A stretch of 64,000 bases of DNA from Theocolax elegans (GCA_026168455.1 CM047425.1:22026648-22090647), one strand, 5' to 3'. Counted from the stretch's first letter, positions 44,343-56,190 are shown. Notes: a model not told the origin generated them from the sequence alone. Made by a program: numbers and translations.

Positions 44343-44847
44343 ACGGAAAAAAATTTTGGGCGAGCGTCTGCTCTCGCGCATGAAGCGCCGTGCGATCGAC
44401 ACCAAAGAAGATCGCGTTGCCCTCTTTGGTTTGAACTCTCTCTCTTATTGAGATAGAGCGGGCGTCCCGATGCTGCGAGCGGTTGGCCGTTCCGACAGAT
44501 AGCGAGCACATTGAAAGGCTACGATAGGTCAGGAAATATAAAATAAATAAAAATACATTTTTTTGTTAAATATTATATAATTACAATGCTTATCTCGTAT
44601 ATACATAAAATGTTCCATTTTTCTCTACAAATAAACAAGATGAATTACAGGTTAGGTCAATATATTCGTCCTGCGCCAGTTCTCCCAAAAATATTATGTA
44701 TCCCCTCTCCTCACTCGCGCACTGCGAACCGCTCGCCCATGTCGGCACAGTTGACCACCTGACAAGGCGACCTAGCATCGTACCCGACGTTTTGCGCAGC
44801 TGCAGTCACTACATGACGAGCCGCTCTCTCAAAATTTTTTCCGTATA
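44343..44847. mobile_element. MITE of about 505 bp with ACGGAAAAAAATTTT termini
   Basis: The left end CACGGAAAAAAATTTTGGGCGAGCG and right end CTCTCTCAAAATTTTTTCCGTA are inverted repeats of about 25 bases. Both ends are bounded by TA, in keeping with a TA target site as in Tc1/mariner-type elements. The interior is GC-richer than its surroundings and gives several spurious ORFs on the minus strand. Confidence 0.65.
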
Positions 44848-45037
44848 GTTATAATAGCACTACGGACCGTCAAAACAAACCCCCCACCACCTACCCATTG
44901 ACCTCGAGTAACCTCTATCCAACGTTATATTTGTTTTAACGACAGACATAGAAAGGTTACTCGAATTTAAGGTCACATTTGCTTCGGCAATCCATAGTGC
45001 CACTATAAACACTATTTAGTAATTTTTAATTTAATTT

Positions 45038-45480
45038 TTAATCGATTTTAATCAGTTTATCAATCTGAAAGTACAATGGGCCTTTTCCCTCATTAGCTAT
45101 GAGAATCCGTTCGAGAGCTACTGCAACAGAATTTGTACTCTTGTCGTAGAGCGGTTCGATCCAGGCAAATTTTGGAAGTACATCGATAACAACGAGCAAG
45201 TACGTGTACTCGTCATTGTAGGTTTTCAACGATCTAAAATCAGCCAAATCAACCTCTCACACTTCGGAGGGACTAGAAACATTATATCTGCGTGGAAAAA
45301 ATTTATGTCGCACCAACTTGTATAAATTATGATTATCTTGACTTTCACTCGAGCCATTCACTCACTTCTTGCGGTCGGTATTTTTTACAAATCTCACGCA
45401 AGACTACTACCGCCAGCAAAGGCTGTCGGTTCTGGCAAACCGTAATACAGATGCTCAAGCGTTTTCTTCTTCCTCTTTAT
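45038..45480 (-). pseudogene. Polinton integrase remnant, second element
   Basis: Minus strand. Blocks align in order with the integrase at 2642: LEHLYYGLPEPTAFAGGSSL near 45440, a frame change, EVSEWLE near 45360, the basic segment near 45310, then ADFRSLKTYNDEYTYLLVVI and FAWIEPL from 45247, and YFQID where the second catalytic Asp should be. The frame stops at 45038-45040. The first acidic pair (DLADF) and the second Asp are recognisable; the Glu and the chromodomain are gone. Confidence 0.78.
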
Positions 45481-45484
45481 TTGC

Positions 45485-45874
45485 TTAGCTCGTATCGACT
45501 AACCTTCTACATCGTCGTCTACGTCGTCTTATACATTTCTCGAACCGATTAAAAATTTTATCAACCACATTTTTATCAACCATACAAAATACATCAATCA
45601 TAGATGCAACTTTTTCTTTCCTGTCCGAAGTTCTAGATAATATTCTGGAAAAAGCACTTTCGGCCAAACGTCGATCAGCTTGCGATCGGTCACAATTTTC
45701 ATCAGAATATGCGAGATCGTGTTCGAAACACGCCCCGTCGAGTGGATTGTCACCAACCTCGCCAGGAGCGAGACGCTCGTCAACGTGATATACGATCAAT
45801 TCAAAAGGTATTGCATTGATCACGTTGTCGAGGATGCTATAGTTCAAATTTACTTTTTCCCCAGACGATTCCAT
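45485..45874 (-). pseudogene. Phospholipase A2 protein of second Polinton, calcium loop deleted
   Basis: An open frame of 129 residues homologous to 2221-2649. The active-site block GACFEHDLAYSDEN (His52-Asp53) and the QADRRLAESAFSRIL helix are kept. The calcium-binding YxFCGPGT loop is missing: the sequence runs from FELIVYHVDERL straight to APGEVGDNPLD. Without the loop the enzyme should be inactive. The Arg run at the C-terminus (IRRRRRRCRR) is like the basic tail of the first copy. Confidence 0.8.
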
Positions 45875-45956
45875 TTCATTATTTTACGCAGTGCTATCGA
45901 TGTATTCGCAATATCATCTACACCACTTCTCCTCTTTTTCACACCTCTCTTGTAAT

Positions 45957-46667
45957 TCAAAAAAATAAGTTTAAATCGTTTTTTGTTTTCTCTTCCTTCT
46001 CCTCGTCCTCAAGATTAGAAGCAGAATCAAACAATGTAGACTGATCGGAAAACTGTGACGATGGTTGTGCTACGATTGCCTCCCAGAGACGTCTATTCCC
46101 GATATATTCCCGGGGTACAGCTGCTTTTCGAAGGATACGCACAAACTGGTGATAAAGGTGTTGCGGTACCCTTTTTCTATACCTCATAGCCTCGTTAACG
46201 AAATCCACTAAATTATTGAATTTTTAAAATTATACTAGACTGATCCCATGTAATATTACCCGTTTTTCGTAGACAATCAATGAGATTCTTGACATTTGTT
46301 CGAAATTTCTTTGACATGCTATCGATAATTTTCTGTTCCAGCCCATTTTCCATCTTATCTACCTCTGCCGCCAACAGTTCGGACGGGTATGTATCCACTT
46401 TTTTGACGCTACTGTCGTGCGTCTTTGCGTAGCGCAAATATCGTTGCAACACTTGCTTGTATATAAACGAATTTCACTCATTTCGGCTTCCGTTCCCTGA
46501 GTTTGAACGGTATGGGAATGGTCTTTGTAATCCAAATGAGGCATTTTTACCTTACCGTTTTCTTTCACTCTACTGATACACTCTTCTGGCAAAATAATTT
46601 TTCTGACATGCGAATCGCTAGAGTCAACGTGTTTGAAACGCGTAATACATATATTGGAGATATACAT
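45957..46667 (-). pseudogene. Polinton unknown protein, second copy, in three frames
   Basis: Homologous to 1421-2245. Part 1 (46667 to about 46450) has RKIILPEECISRVKENG and VQTQGTEAEM; a frameshift near 46452 leads to part 2 (46452-46213) with LQRYLRYAKTHDSSVKK and KKFRTNVKNLIDCLRKTGN; part 3 (46208-45957) has FVNEAMRYRKRVPQ and VPREYIGNRRLWEAI. Order, spacing and the following PLA2 gene are the same as in the first Polinton. Confidence 0.75.
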
Positions 46668-46854
46668 ATCTAAGGCTTTTCAAACGTAAAGACAACTAGT
46701 TTAAATGTAGCGTTTTTGTTACTTTAATCATAGTTATCTTTTTATTGCTCAGATACGAAATTGTTATATATTATATGTATATTAGAATATAATATATTAG
46801 AAATAATATAGTGTGTATATATATATAAAGAAAAATAACGCAAAATGAGTTATT
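46668..46854. other. AT-rich spacer between Polinton and Crypton remnants
   Basis: A TA-rich tract with a (GT/TA)n run near 46811-46828. No coding trace of the pX-like or ATPase genes, which would be expected next if the second Polinton continued. Confidence 0.4.
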
Positions 46855-47690
46855 TATTAAATAATAAAAATAATTCTAGTGATAATGACAATGAAAGAGA
46901 GTAAAAGTAATATAATTCTTGAATATTCAAAAAGACTATACGAATTGCAATATGAAAAATTTGAAGACTGGTTTGTCCAAATGAAAATAAAAAATCAGAT
47001 GAAACAATTATATTAGCTTATTTTGAAAAGTTGTCTGAAAAATATACAGCTACGACATTATGGACAACATACACCAAGTTAAAATCAATGCTCATATTGA
47101 AACAAAATATAGATATAATTAAATATATGGAAGTACAGTGTTTTCTAAAACAAAAAGAGAAATAACATACAATACAAAAATCAAAAGTTTTCACAAATGA
47201 AGAAATTATTAAATTTATGACTAATGTTCCAGACGATGAATTTCTTTAACATAAAGTAGGTTGAAATAAACGCAAAGTTTGATGTTTAAAGAATCATTCA
47301 TTTAATATTTATTTAACTGTAATTATAAAGTAGAAAATTAAGAAAATTTAATTTATAATTACCTGAAGAGGTCGACAAATTTTAGTCGATGAAACGTCGC
47401 AAATTTTGTAAAAGAATTTTGCATTGTTTTATGTACCTTTTATAATAATAATTAATGATTGTTTATGTAGTCTTAATTATTGGATTATATGGCTGCCTCC
47501 GTAAAAAGGAATTATTAAATATTACTGTGAACGACGTAAAAGTTCAAGGATTGCTCTACCACATTTCTAAACCTGTTACTAAAACAGGTGTAAGCAAATC
47601 TTTCGTAACAAGTGAAGAAGCACATTCGATTATTACGAAGTACATAAACCTACGTCCTGTAATTTCCTTCTTAATTTTACCAATTTAAAT
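46855..47690 (+). pseudogene. Crypton-like tyrosine recombinase, broken
   Basis: Two coding-like parts. Part 1 (about 46890-47260) reads SNIILEYSKRLYELQYEKFE, then in another frame ETIILAYFEKLSEKYTATTLW, then QKSKVFTNEEIIKFMTNVPD: an N-terminal SAM-like core-binding fold. Part 2 (47455-47688) reads VVLIIGLYGCLRKKELLNIT, VKVQGLLYHISKPVTKTG and SKSFVTSEEA: the start of the catalytic fold, with the Arg of the Arg-His-Arg-Tyr set in CLRKKEL. The 190 bases between could be an intron (a GTAGGT-type site near 47254) or an insertion. The C-terminal His, Arg and Tyr are absent. The texture matches Crypton-type (DUF3504-like) recombinases of animals. Confidence 0.65.
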
Positions 47691-50290
47691 TAAAGTATTC
47701 GAATTATAAACAATATTTATCTATAATGTTGTTTAGAATATTAGATATATTTTAAATATTATTCAAGTAATGTTACTTGTATTTTAATTGCATCTGATTA
47801 AATAAAGAAAGCTTTATATTTACTTTTATATAGCCATTTACATTATTCACAATATTATCATATTACTTGTAAAATGTGGAAGTTAGTTTGATAAATTTTA
47901 TATATTTTATAATATTTATAATTTAATTTGTTTAAATGAGACTTAATTTTTATATGATATAATTATCATTTCATATACACTATTTATTATACATTTAAAT
48001 AATTGTAATTATATATTAAAGGATTTTCTTAATTTGCAATTCAAGTAACCTAAATATTATTAATTTATTCTTAAGACAAAAAGTATTTTCAACAAATTCT
48101 CATTAATCTTGTGATTTATTTAATCAAACACGTGTATAATTTTTAAATATTATTATTAATTGAAATTTAAGAAATGTATTGAGTAACAGTATATAGTTTA
48201 TTAAATTTTTATTAAATATTATATTTCTAGTGAATATAATATATTTTTGCTAAGTGTTTATTCAGCAAAAAGATTTCCCAAGAGAAAAATAAAAATGTCT
48301 ATCATAACGAAATTATAGATTGCTGGGATCGCTATACATAAAAAATATTATATGACCGTATACAGTTATTTAATATATTGAATGCAACGTGATATTAACA
48401 TCCGCTAAAATTTATTAAGTATAATTATTATAATTCAATTTGGTTAATTAATTCAAGAAGTATTATTTTAAATTCTTCAATATTGTTGCATTTATTCCTC
48501 TGTATTGTCTTGTTGTTCTGTTTTTAATAAATGTTTAATTTATTTATAGTATGTCTTATTACCGTTAAATAATAGTTAAATAATTGTTTAAAGTAAAAAA
48601 AAATGAGAATCCGTTTACCTTACAATGAGTATATATAAACTGTATTCAATATGCCAGTATTTTATTAGTATTATTTTTTTTATATATTTATTAATTATTA
48701 ATTAATTAGCTTTTAAACAATTTTATTCATTAAATATATTTTAAATCTTTTATTTAAATAATTTTCTATATAATTATAGTAAATTTTAAAGGATACTTAT
48801 TAATGACATATAGTTAGTATTTTAACATTGGTCACTATATGGGTGAAAATCATCTAACGTGCATATTTGTGTAATAGTGAAATATATCGCATTATATCAT
48901 ATATAAAATTACGAATAAATTATTTTAAGTACTATATATGTAATTTAATGTAAGTCAGCCGTGAAACTTGATAAAAATTGATTTTATTGCCAAGTTTAAG
49001 TTGCTTAAAGTTTGAAATGTAACGTCCCCTGGCTGTAACAAGGCCATAATCGCATATTATCAGGGTCTATTACAGGCGTATTTCTTTATTTCAAAAGCGG
49101 GTTCGAAACTTATAATTGTTCATTTTGATAACCACAATTAAAATCAAGTTGAAAATCTGAACATTTATTGATTTTTAAAGTGCACTGAACATGCTGAACT
49201 TTGTAACAAACTTGTTATCAATAATAGCTGTGTTATGATTAATGTCTTTAAAAATAATTGTAAACATAAAACATTTTTCTAACCAGGTGAAATTGTTAAC
49301 TTTTGGTTTACTTTAAACGTAAAAATTTTATTTTTAATATTTCATGATGTTAAACAAATAATACGGGCATATTTTTGTGGTAATTCAGCGGTTACCTTTT
49401 TTAATGTAATTCCTCTGGCAGAGTATAATTGGAAGACTAATAAACTTTTTAAAACCAATTCATAGAGTAAATTTGAGATAAAGTAACTACATAAAAACAG
49501 TATTATTCCGATTTGGAAATTTTTATTGTTAACGTAATAAAATTTAAAAAAACAATCTATGTAATGTCCCCTGGCATGTAACGTCCCCTGTCCAAATTTC
49601 TTTTATAACAAATAATCGATGCTGATCATTACATGCTTTACTGTTTTGACTAAAAATAAACATTATTTCTTAACAATTGTTTTCTCCTTGAATATTTCTC
49701 TATCTTGAATTTTATTGAAGTAAGTTGTTACGAATGTAATTTGTATACAGAATGTGAACATTATTACTTAGGGTCGATCTTGTACGAAAATAAGACTCAG
49801 AAAAAGAGTAAAATTGTTATTCAAGATAAAAAAGAAGTCACTACTAAAAGAAACAATAAAAAAGAAAGAAAAAATAAGAGGAGAAATAATAAAAATATAT
49901 AATTTATATTACGAATATAAAAGTTATGTTAAATTGATAAATGGAAGAATTTGTTAATTAATTTTTTATTATTGTTATTATCAATTAGGTATAGTTATAT
50001 TCAATGTATACTTCATAATAAAATACGTTTATCAAAACGTTCTATCCCTATTACAAAATCTCACGTGAGAAATTTCTAAAAATCGAAAATATGCCTTAAT
50101 TGCTTTGAAACTTTGATTTTTGAGCTTTTCTGGGGGCTTGCATCACTTAAAAAGTGACTTTCCATATTCAGAAATTGATTTTTTATTATTTAGAAAATTT
50201 AAACACCGCCGCTCCAATTGAACTATCACATGAAATTTTGTATTAGGGATATATTCCAGATGTCTATGTTTTATATATTAAAATATATCG
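47691..50290. other. Gene-free AT-rich desert
   Basis: No genes seen over 2.6 kb. A repeated word TAACGTCCCCTGG occurs at 49021 and 49580 (as TAATGTCCCCTGG at 49563), suggesting the borders or subrepeats of an old element spanning 49017-49600. 49760-49900 encodes only Lys/Asn-rich low complexity. Confidence 0.4.
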
Positions 50291-51666
50291 TCGTTCCCCG
50301 ATAAGAAGGTGCTACCTCGGAATCCGGTTATAAAAGGTGCTACCTCGGAATCCGATTATAAAAGGTGCTACCTCGGAGCCCGGTTGTAAAAGGTGCTACC
50401 TCGGAGTCCGGTTATAAAAGGTGCTACCTCGGAGTCCGGTTATAAAAGGTGCTACCTTGGAGTCCGGTTATAAAAGGTGCTAACTCGGAGTCCGGTTATA
50501 AAAGGTGATAACTCAGGAGCGAAATTTCAGTCTATGATTTTAAGTTGGTACTACTGCAAGTAAGCTCAGCAATAAGATTGGCAATTGTTTTGGCAATTTT
50601 ATAAAAGATTATTTTTATTTATCTATTAGTTATTTATTATTATTTAGTAGTACCTATGCGTATATCGTCAAAAAATTTAAATAAACGTAATTCAGGTAAA
50701 GTTATTATTTAGTTTGAATATATTTTAAACTGTTTCTTTTTATATTTTAATCTCCAAAATAAGAAAATTACGTCGACATATATATGTACTAAACTTTGAT
50801 AATTTCTTATATAGATTCAATAGATACTACTGCAAAAATTAAAATACTAATTATGATGAGTAGTAACTGCAGAAAATACATGGTAAATAATAATTAAGTA
50901 TGTTTAAATGATAAAAATAAGCTAAATGCGTAAATTTTAATAATTTCTCGCAAACTGTCATTTTTCGCAATTTTAATTTTAATTTGACAAATGTAATTTA
51001 ACACTGATACCTCTTAAACAATTTTAAAGCATGTCAACTATTCAATTTTGGCGGTTGTATTCGAATCATTTTGTACCTTATTCCATTTCTCTTCCTTGTT
51101 TAACTCTAGCGAAAAAATCTCACTCCGTAAAACAGAACCTTCGGCAGTTGTGTCGAAATGTATTATAAAAATTGAGTTACTTATTTAAAACCAACAATTG
51201 ACTAAAGTGTATATTTCATCTATTTTGTTTTAATTATAATTATTATAAACATTATGTTACGGTATTAAGTTTTACGATATATTGTTAAATTCCGCATTAA
51301 AAATAAGAGTACAACGTTAAATAATAGATAAATAAAAATAATCTTTTATAAAATTGCCAAAAAACAATTGTCATTATTATTGCTGAGCTAAACCAGCAGT
51401 AGTACCAACTTAAAATCATAGACGAAAAATTCTTTCCTGAGTTATCACCTTTTATAACCGGACTCCGAGTGAGCACCTTTTATAACCGGACTCCAAGGTA
51501 GCACCTTTTAAAACCGGACTCCGAGGTAGCACCTTTTATAACCGGACTCCGAGGTAGCACCTTTTATAACCGGGCTCCGAGGTAGCACCTTTTATAACCG
51601 GATTCCGAGGTATCACCTTTTATAATCGGATTCCAAGGTAGCACCTTCTTATCGGGGAACGACGTT
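50291..51666. mobile_element. Element with inverted arms of 28-bp tandem repeats
   Basis: Ends TCGTCGTTCCCCGATAAGAAG (50288 on) and its inverse (to about 51666). Just inside, seven 28-bp units AAGGTGCTACCTCGGAGTCC plus GGTTATAA stand at 50306-50501 with an eighth partial unit; seven inverted units lie at 51446-51650. Unit variants match by position: the GAGCCCGG unit is third from the end in both arms, the CCTTGG unit sixth. Homology continues inward to about 50640 and 51310 (GTACTACTGCAAGTAAGCTC against its inverse). The 670-bp centre has no ORF. Superfamily unknown; no clear target duplication. Confidence 0.75.
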
Positions 51667-52469
51667 GTCAGTTTCTTTAGGTTTATTTAATGAAATTAAG
51701 ATAGCAGTTTTGTGTTTATTTGATTCTTTATTTAATCCTTTTATTCTAACATAAGATTAAAAACTACACGAATAGTCTTCGTGGCCAAATTCGAATTTTA
51801 TATTCTCTAAATACAATTCTAGGTTTTATATATTTTTTAGAGACCTTGGTGAATCTCTGATACAAAAATATTTCGCGAATGAATTTATACAAATCTAACT
51901 ACTCGTTTAGAAACCTTGGTGAATCTCTAAATTCAAGTAGCCTCCAAATGATCTATATATCTTATATCACGATTAGCTTAAAAGCATGGAGACGATCCCT
52001 TATATTTTAAGCTTTTATATACTTTTAAATTCTGTATATGAATTTCACAATATACTTACGCCGGAATCTAAAACGGCGGGCACTTCGCTCACTGTTAACA
52101 CGAGTCTCACAAGATTCAAGAACAAGACTGAAGGCTAAAGGCGTTAGATGGTGCATTCGCGGGTTTATAAAGACTCGAACGAAAGATGGACTCGTGAATG
52201 TTCTAGAACCGTATGAGAGTCGCGGGCCAATCAGCGATGAACGCTATTCAGACTCGGTGTAGGTGGGAGTAGTTAACAATTGTCAAATCGGCATGTTCGC
52301 AGGTCAGCGACCGACATCAAAGCGTGTAACGACTGATTTAGCAAAATTTGTAAATTTATTAAAAAGGTTTATAGGTTAATTTTTATGAGTGCATATATAT
52401 CAGAATAAAATCAAAATTATTAAAAATGAATATTTGTAATAATGTAGACGTCTATGTGGGACGTCACAT
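51667..52469. other. Mostly gene-free; LTR-like 3' end at 52469
   Basis: 52280-52469 resembles the last 200 bases of the solo LTR at 8736-9748 (GGTCAGCGACCGA and GACGTCTATGTGGGACGTCACA), so a third LTR of that family ends here against Helitron-like sequence (TAGTTATAATTTACAG). Its left end is not found; the 28-bp repeat element may have displaced it. No genes. Confidence 0.5.
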
Positions 52470-53460
52470 AGTTATAATTTACAGTTAATATTTAATACGT
52501 ATAATTTTTTTATCATTTTTATTCTTATTTCATTACACTAAATTTTGGTAAAAGATTTTAATTTATTATTTATAATCATATTTAAAATAAATTAAGTATT
52601 TGGTATAATACCCAACGCGCTATAAGAGTACCTCCAAAGTGGTGTGTAAATCTGTTTAATTTCCAAGGTATCCATGGTAGTGAAAAAATAAAAGAATTTT
52701 ATAATGATTGTACGTGTAATGGAAACATTATTTTAAATATATTGATTACGAAAAACTTTTTTCGAAATTATAAATAGGCGTTTGGCGGGGGGGGGAGGCA
52801 ATTTGTGACTTTTCTTAGAAATCTTATAATAAATTATTAATATTGTAAAAATGTACCATGAAAGAGGTTGCTTATTTAAATAGTTTTTGAAAATTATTGA
52901 AAAACCAGCAATTACAATGCACCGGGTGGTTCTTAGAAATTCTCGGTTTTCTTTAAAATTATTTATTAATTATCAAATTCAGAAAAATTCAATACAATTT
53001 GTAGGATTTCTTGACCATTCATGATAAATTTTCAAAAATTCAGGAAAATTCGATGCACTGTGACTTTTCTTGAAAATTGGTGATAAATTACCAAAATTCA
53101 GGCATATTCGACGTAAAACTTTGTTTTTCTTAATCAATTTAATAATCCGAATATAAGGAGGTTCTTATTAAATTACTTTATACATTATGATATTTAAGAA
53201 AATTTGATGCAATCTGTGGCTTTTTTGAAAATTCGAGAGAAATTACCAAAATTTAGGGATATTCAATAAAATATTTGATTTTTCTTAATCAATTTAATAA
53301 TTTAAATATAGGGAGGTATTCATTAAATTTCTTTATAAATTTGATGCTTTATAGCGTAAAAATCTCAATGTTTTTTTATTATTTAGGCACGATCGCTACA
53401 CGGGAGAGCCTTATATTTTCATCATTGATATATTATATTTTATCAAGTCTGATTATTCCT
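52470..53460 (+). mobile_element. Helitron-like fragment and AT-rich repeats
   Basis: 52470-52800 carries the family blocks AGTACCTCCAAAGTGG and AAGGTATCCATGG and ends at GGCGTTTGGCGGGGGGGGG (52766-52795), a decayed hairpin end. From 52800 to 53460 the phrase AAATTATCAAAATTCAGGxAxATTCG recurs about four times at roughly 120-base spacing, a diverged tandem repeat. No gene. Confidence 0.45.
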
Positions 53461-53753
53461 TAACGCCCAGCAATTTTCGTCAACGCGAATCGCCACTTTG
53501 TTCGCAGTTCACGAATTCCCGCCAAGTGGCTCACTCGCCATTTCCGCAGGGTGACTGCATCATTGCCATTTTTTTTTCTTTCACCGGAAATCGAATCGTC
53601 TACTGCTTGATCTTAGAAACTTTTTTTTATAAAATTTTTCTTTTCCGGCTTATTGAGTACTAAGTGCACCGGTATTTGTGACTTTTATTATTCTAACTTT
53701 CCGTACGATAAAGTGCCTAAAGTGCTAGCAAACGGATTTCATTATCTCTGACG

Positions 53754-54523
53754 ATGCCGATCATAACTCGAAAAGCCTCGCCGTTCGAAGCAGGCGGTAG
53801 CGCCGCCGATGCCCGAGAGGGTACCAATCCTGAAATTCCATTACCGTCTCTCCAACCGCCGACTATCGAAGCATCTTCGCCATGCCGCTTGCCTCCATTT
53901 TGGAAAGCGAACCCTAAGTTGTGGTTTACGAAGATAGAGGCGGCATTCAACCTGCACCCTATTCGATCCGACACGAGCAAATACGACTCAGTGGTCACGT
54001 TTCTCGACAACGATGTGGCACAAGAGGTCTCGGATATCCTTCTCTCACCACCCGATACGGATAAGTATAAACATCTTAAAGACGCAATCCTTGCTCGCCT
54101 CACAGACTCGTCGGACCAACAATTGACGCGCTTAGAGTCAAATGGCTGGATTTACTACCACCCAACGTCAGCAGGCTACTTAAAGTACTCAAGGCATCTA
54201 ATCTAGAAGAGTAAGCTACCCTCGCGGATGAGCTCACGGCGGGCGATCCATCTGTATCAGCCGTCAGCTCACGCACCCCGGTTTCGAGAGACATGTCACC
54301 TTTAACCGACGCCCTTCTGAAGGAACTGTCCGCTCTCCGATTGTCTATGGCTCAACTAATTTCACTCTCTCGTCAAAACTTACAGGCGCATTTGGCACCC
54401 GCTCCTATTAGCAACCACCAGCGGCAACGGGGACGATCGCAATCCAGGTCTACTGGTCAGCCTCGCAACAGGTCAACGACACCAGCCAACAGCCCGGACT
54501 GGTGGCCGAGGGGGGCAACCTAG
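53754..54523 (+). pseudogene. Gypsy-type gag polyprotein, frameshifted
   Basis: The start ATG at 53754 opens a frame to 54206 containing LPPFWKANPKLWFTKIEAAF, DNDVAQEVSDILLSPPDTDK and KDAILARLTDSSDQQLTRLE, the capsid-like gag region common in insect Gypsy elements. A frameshift near 54150 moves coding to the frame with SRDMSPLTDALLKELSALRL and the basic tail RQRGRSQSRSTGQPRNRSTT, ending at 54521-54523. No zinc knuckle is visible. The leader 53480-53750 has no LTR that I can define. Confidence 0.72.
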
Positions 54524-54917
54524 AGAAGCCCGAGAACCGCTTACACATCTTCGACAGAGAATCTCACATTAAATTCCTAGTAGATTCAGGCTCAGTCGTT
54601 TCGCTTCTGCCCAGGTCCGCAGTCAATAGAAAGCTTCAAAAACAGCCTTTGACGCTCCTTGCAGCCAATTCATCGCCATTTGCTACCTTCGGGTACCACT
54701 CAATGACGTTAAACCTGGGCCTACGATGAGCCTACCTTTGGAAGTTTATAGTAGCCGACGTCCAATCAGCTATAATCGGTGCTGATTTCCTGGCCTACCA
54801 CGGCCTCCTTGTCGACATCAGACATCGACGCCTCGTCGACTCTCTGACAGGCATAACATCAGAGGGAAACATGGCACCCCCCACAGTTTACAACATCACA
54901 ATTTCCACCCCTGAGTA
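54502..54917 (+). pseudogene. Gypsy aspartic protease, frameshifted and truncated
   Basis: Overlaps the end of gag. RLHIFDRESHIKFLVDSGS has the catalytic DSG (the usual DTG/DSG), and SAIIGADFLAYHGLLVDI is the typical second block, the two being separated by a stop near 54727-54729 with a small frame change. The sequence stops at TAG about 54915 and the reverse transcriptase that should follow is absent. The DNA continues as an R1-like fragment on the other strand. Confidence 0.7.
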
Positions 54918-54919
54918 GC

Positions 54920-55241
54920 CTGCACAAGAACATCGAAAACAATACCACGCCTTGTCGATGTTATCACTGGGTGGGTGGTAGCGACTGTATATTCGCATAC
55001 CCGCCACCTCCACCCACGTATAATTGGGGAAGGGAGCGGCCATTTTTCCGGATATATGCATGTTTCCATATACCCAGATAGCCGCTCTGCCAGTGGCATT
55101 ACTCACCCATTTCGATTCACTGAGATCCCTGTACTCCTCGCTGACGATAACAATGTGAGCCTGCTGTTCTCTGACCAACAGTGGCAGCAGATCCTGGGCC
55201 ATAGCACAGTGGTTTAGGTTGATTTGTAGCACCCTAACCAT
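54920..55241 (-). pseudogene. R1-like non-LTR retrotransposon endonuclease, 5' fragment
   Basis: The minus-strand frame from 55241 reads VRVLQINLNHCAMAQDLL, then IVIVSEEYRDL, WVSNATGRAAIWV and the beginning of the YSRYHPPSDNID block. These match the first 110 residues of the apurinic-type endonuclease of R1/TRAS-group ORF2: N in QINLNHC and E in SEEY are the metal-binding residues. The rest of ORF2 is missing. Only the 5' end of the coding frame is kept, the opposite of the usual 5' truncation of LINEs, so a later deletion or insertion removed the 3' part. Confidence 0.72.
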
Positions 55242-55268
55242 GCTTTGTGGCCCTCTTGGCCGCACTGG

Positions 55269-55322
55269 ATGTGTGTGTGTGTGCGTGTGTGTCTGTGTGT
55301 TTGTGTGTGTTTGTGTGTGCGG
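55269..55322. repeat. (GT)n microsatellite
   Basis: Interrupted GT tract between the R1 fragment and the Helitron-like end at 55404. Confidence 0.9.
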
Positions 55323-55403
55323 TGGAATATTTATGTTATATATATATATTTGTTTAGTTTGAAAATAAAAATATATATATACTGTATAGTATATATGTAT
55401 ATA

Positions 55404-56190
55404 CTAGGGGTGCTTCGCTTCCCTGCGCGCTTCGAGCGCCAACCCCCTATTTTTTCGTAATTAATATATTTAAAATAATGTTTCAAACTGTATTTTTTTC
55501 ACTACCATGGACACCTTAAAAATTAAATAGATTTACACACCCCCTTGGAGGTACTGTTATAGCGCGTTGGGTATTATACCAAAAACTTAGTTTATTTTAA
55601 ATATGATTATAATTTATAAATAAAAAACTTTTACCAAAATTTGTGTAATGAAATAAGAATAAAAATGATAAAAAAATGGATATATATTAAATACTTTAAA
55701 TTTTAAACTATGTGAATTATTTTACAGTTTAAATTTATATTTTAATAATTGTAAAGGTTAATGAAAAATTAATTTATTAAAAATGGTAAAGTGCATATAC
55801 TCAGTAAATTGTGGTATTTAGTAACTACTTATTAAAATTTTGAATTATTTTAAATTAATCTAAATAGAACTTCACCTCCTAAAATTAATTTATTTATCGG
55901 CGAAGGATCATCCAAAAGTTCTACGGTAGTTAGTATTTTATACTTTTAGAGTAATCATACTTTCTTCTTAAATAAATAAATTATTGTATTAATTTTGAAG
56001 AAGGATTTATAATGTTTTAGCAGCGTATAAATAAAAACTTGTTTCTTGCAATTCTCCCGTAATTCGTAATTTGCACCCTCTTTTAAAATTTGCGTTTTGA
56101 TTCACAATTATATCCAATTTATTTTTCCCGTTTGTTACGAAGTACACTTACTAATAAATACATACTTGTTTATTAAAAATATGCTACTCA
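55404..56190 (-). mobile_element. Helitron-like element, 3' end facing left
   Basis: CTAG at 55404-55407 followed by decayed GC hairpins (GGGGTGCTTCGCTTCCC and GCGCGCTTCGAGCGC), CCATGGACACCTTAAAAATT and the CCCCTTGGAGGTACTGTTAT block at 55540. The body matches 21281-22080 to about 56190. No ORF. Confidence 0.55.

Noticed and set aside
44299..44778. Minus-strand ORFs of 62-70 codons
   Set aside because: They fall within the 0.5-kb MITE with inverted ends and have no protein-like pattern.
49705..49902. 65-codon Lys/Asn-rich ORF
   Set aside because: Low-complexity translation of A-rich DNA without a start context, promoter or homologous feel.
50306..50520. CRISPR-like array of regularly repeated 28-bp units
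   Set aside because: Units are directly adjacent with no spacers, the arm is mirrored at 51446, and the DNA is eukaryotic; it is a transposon subrepeat.
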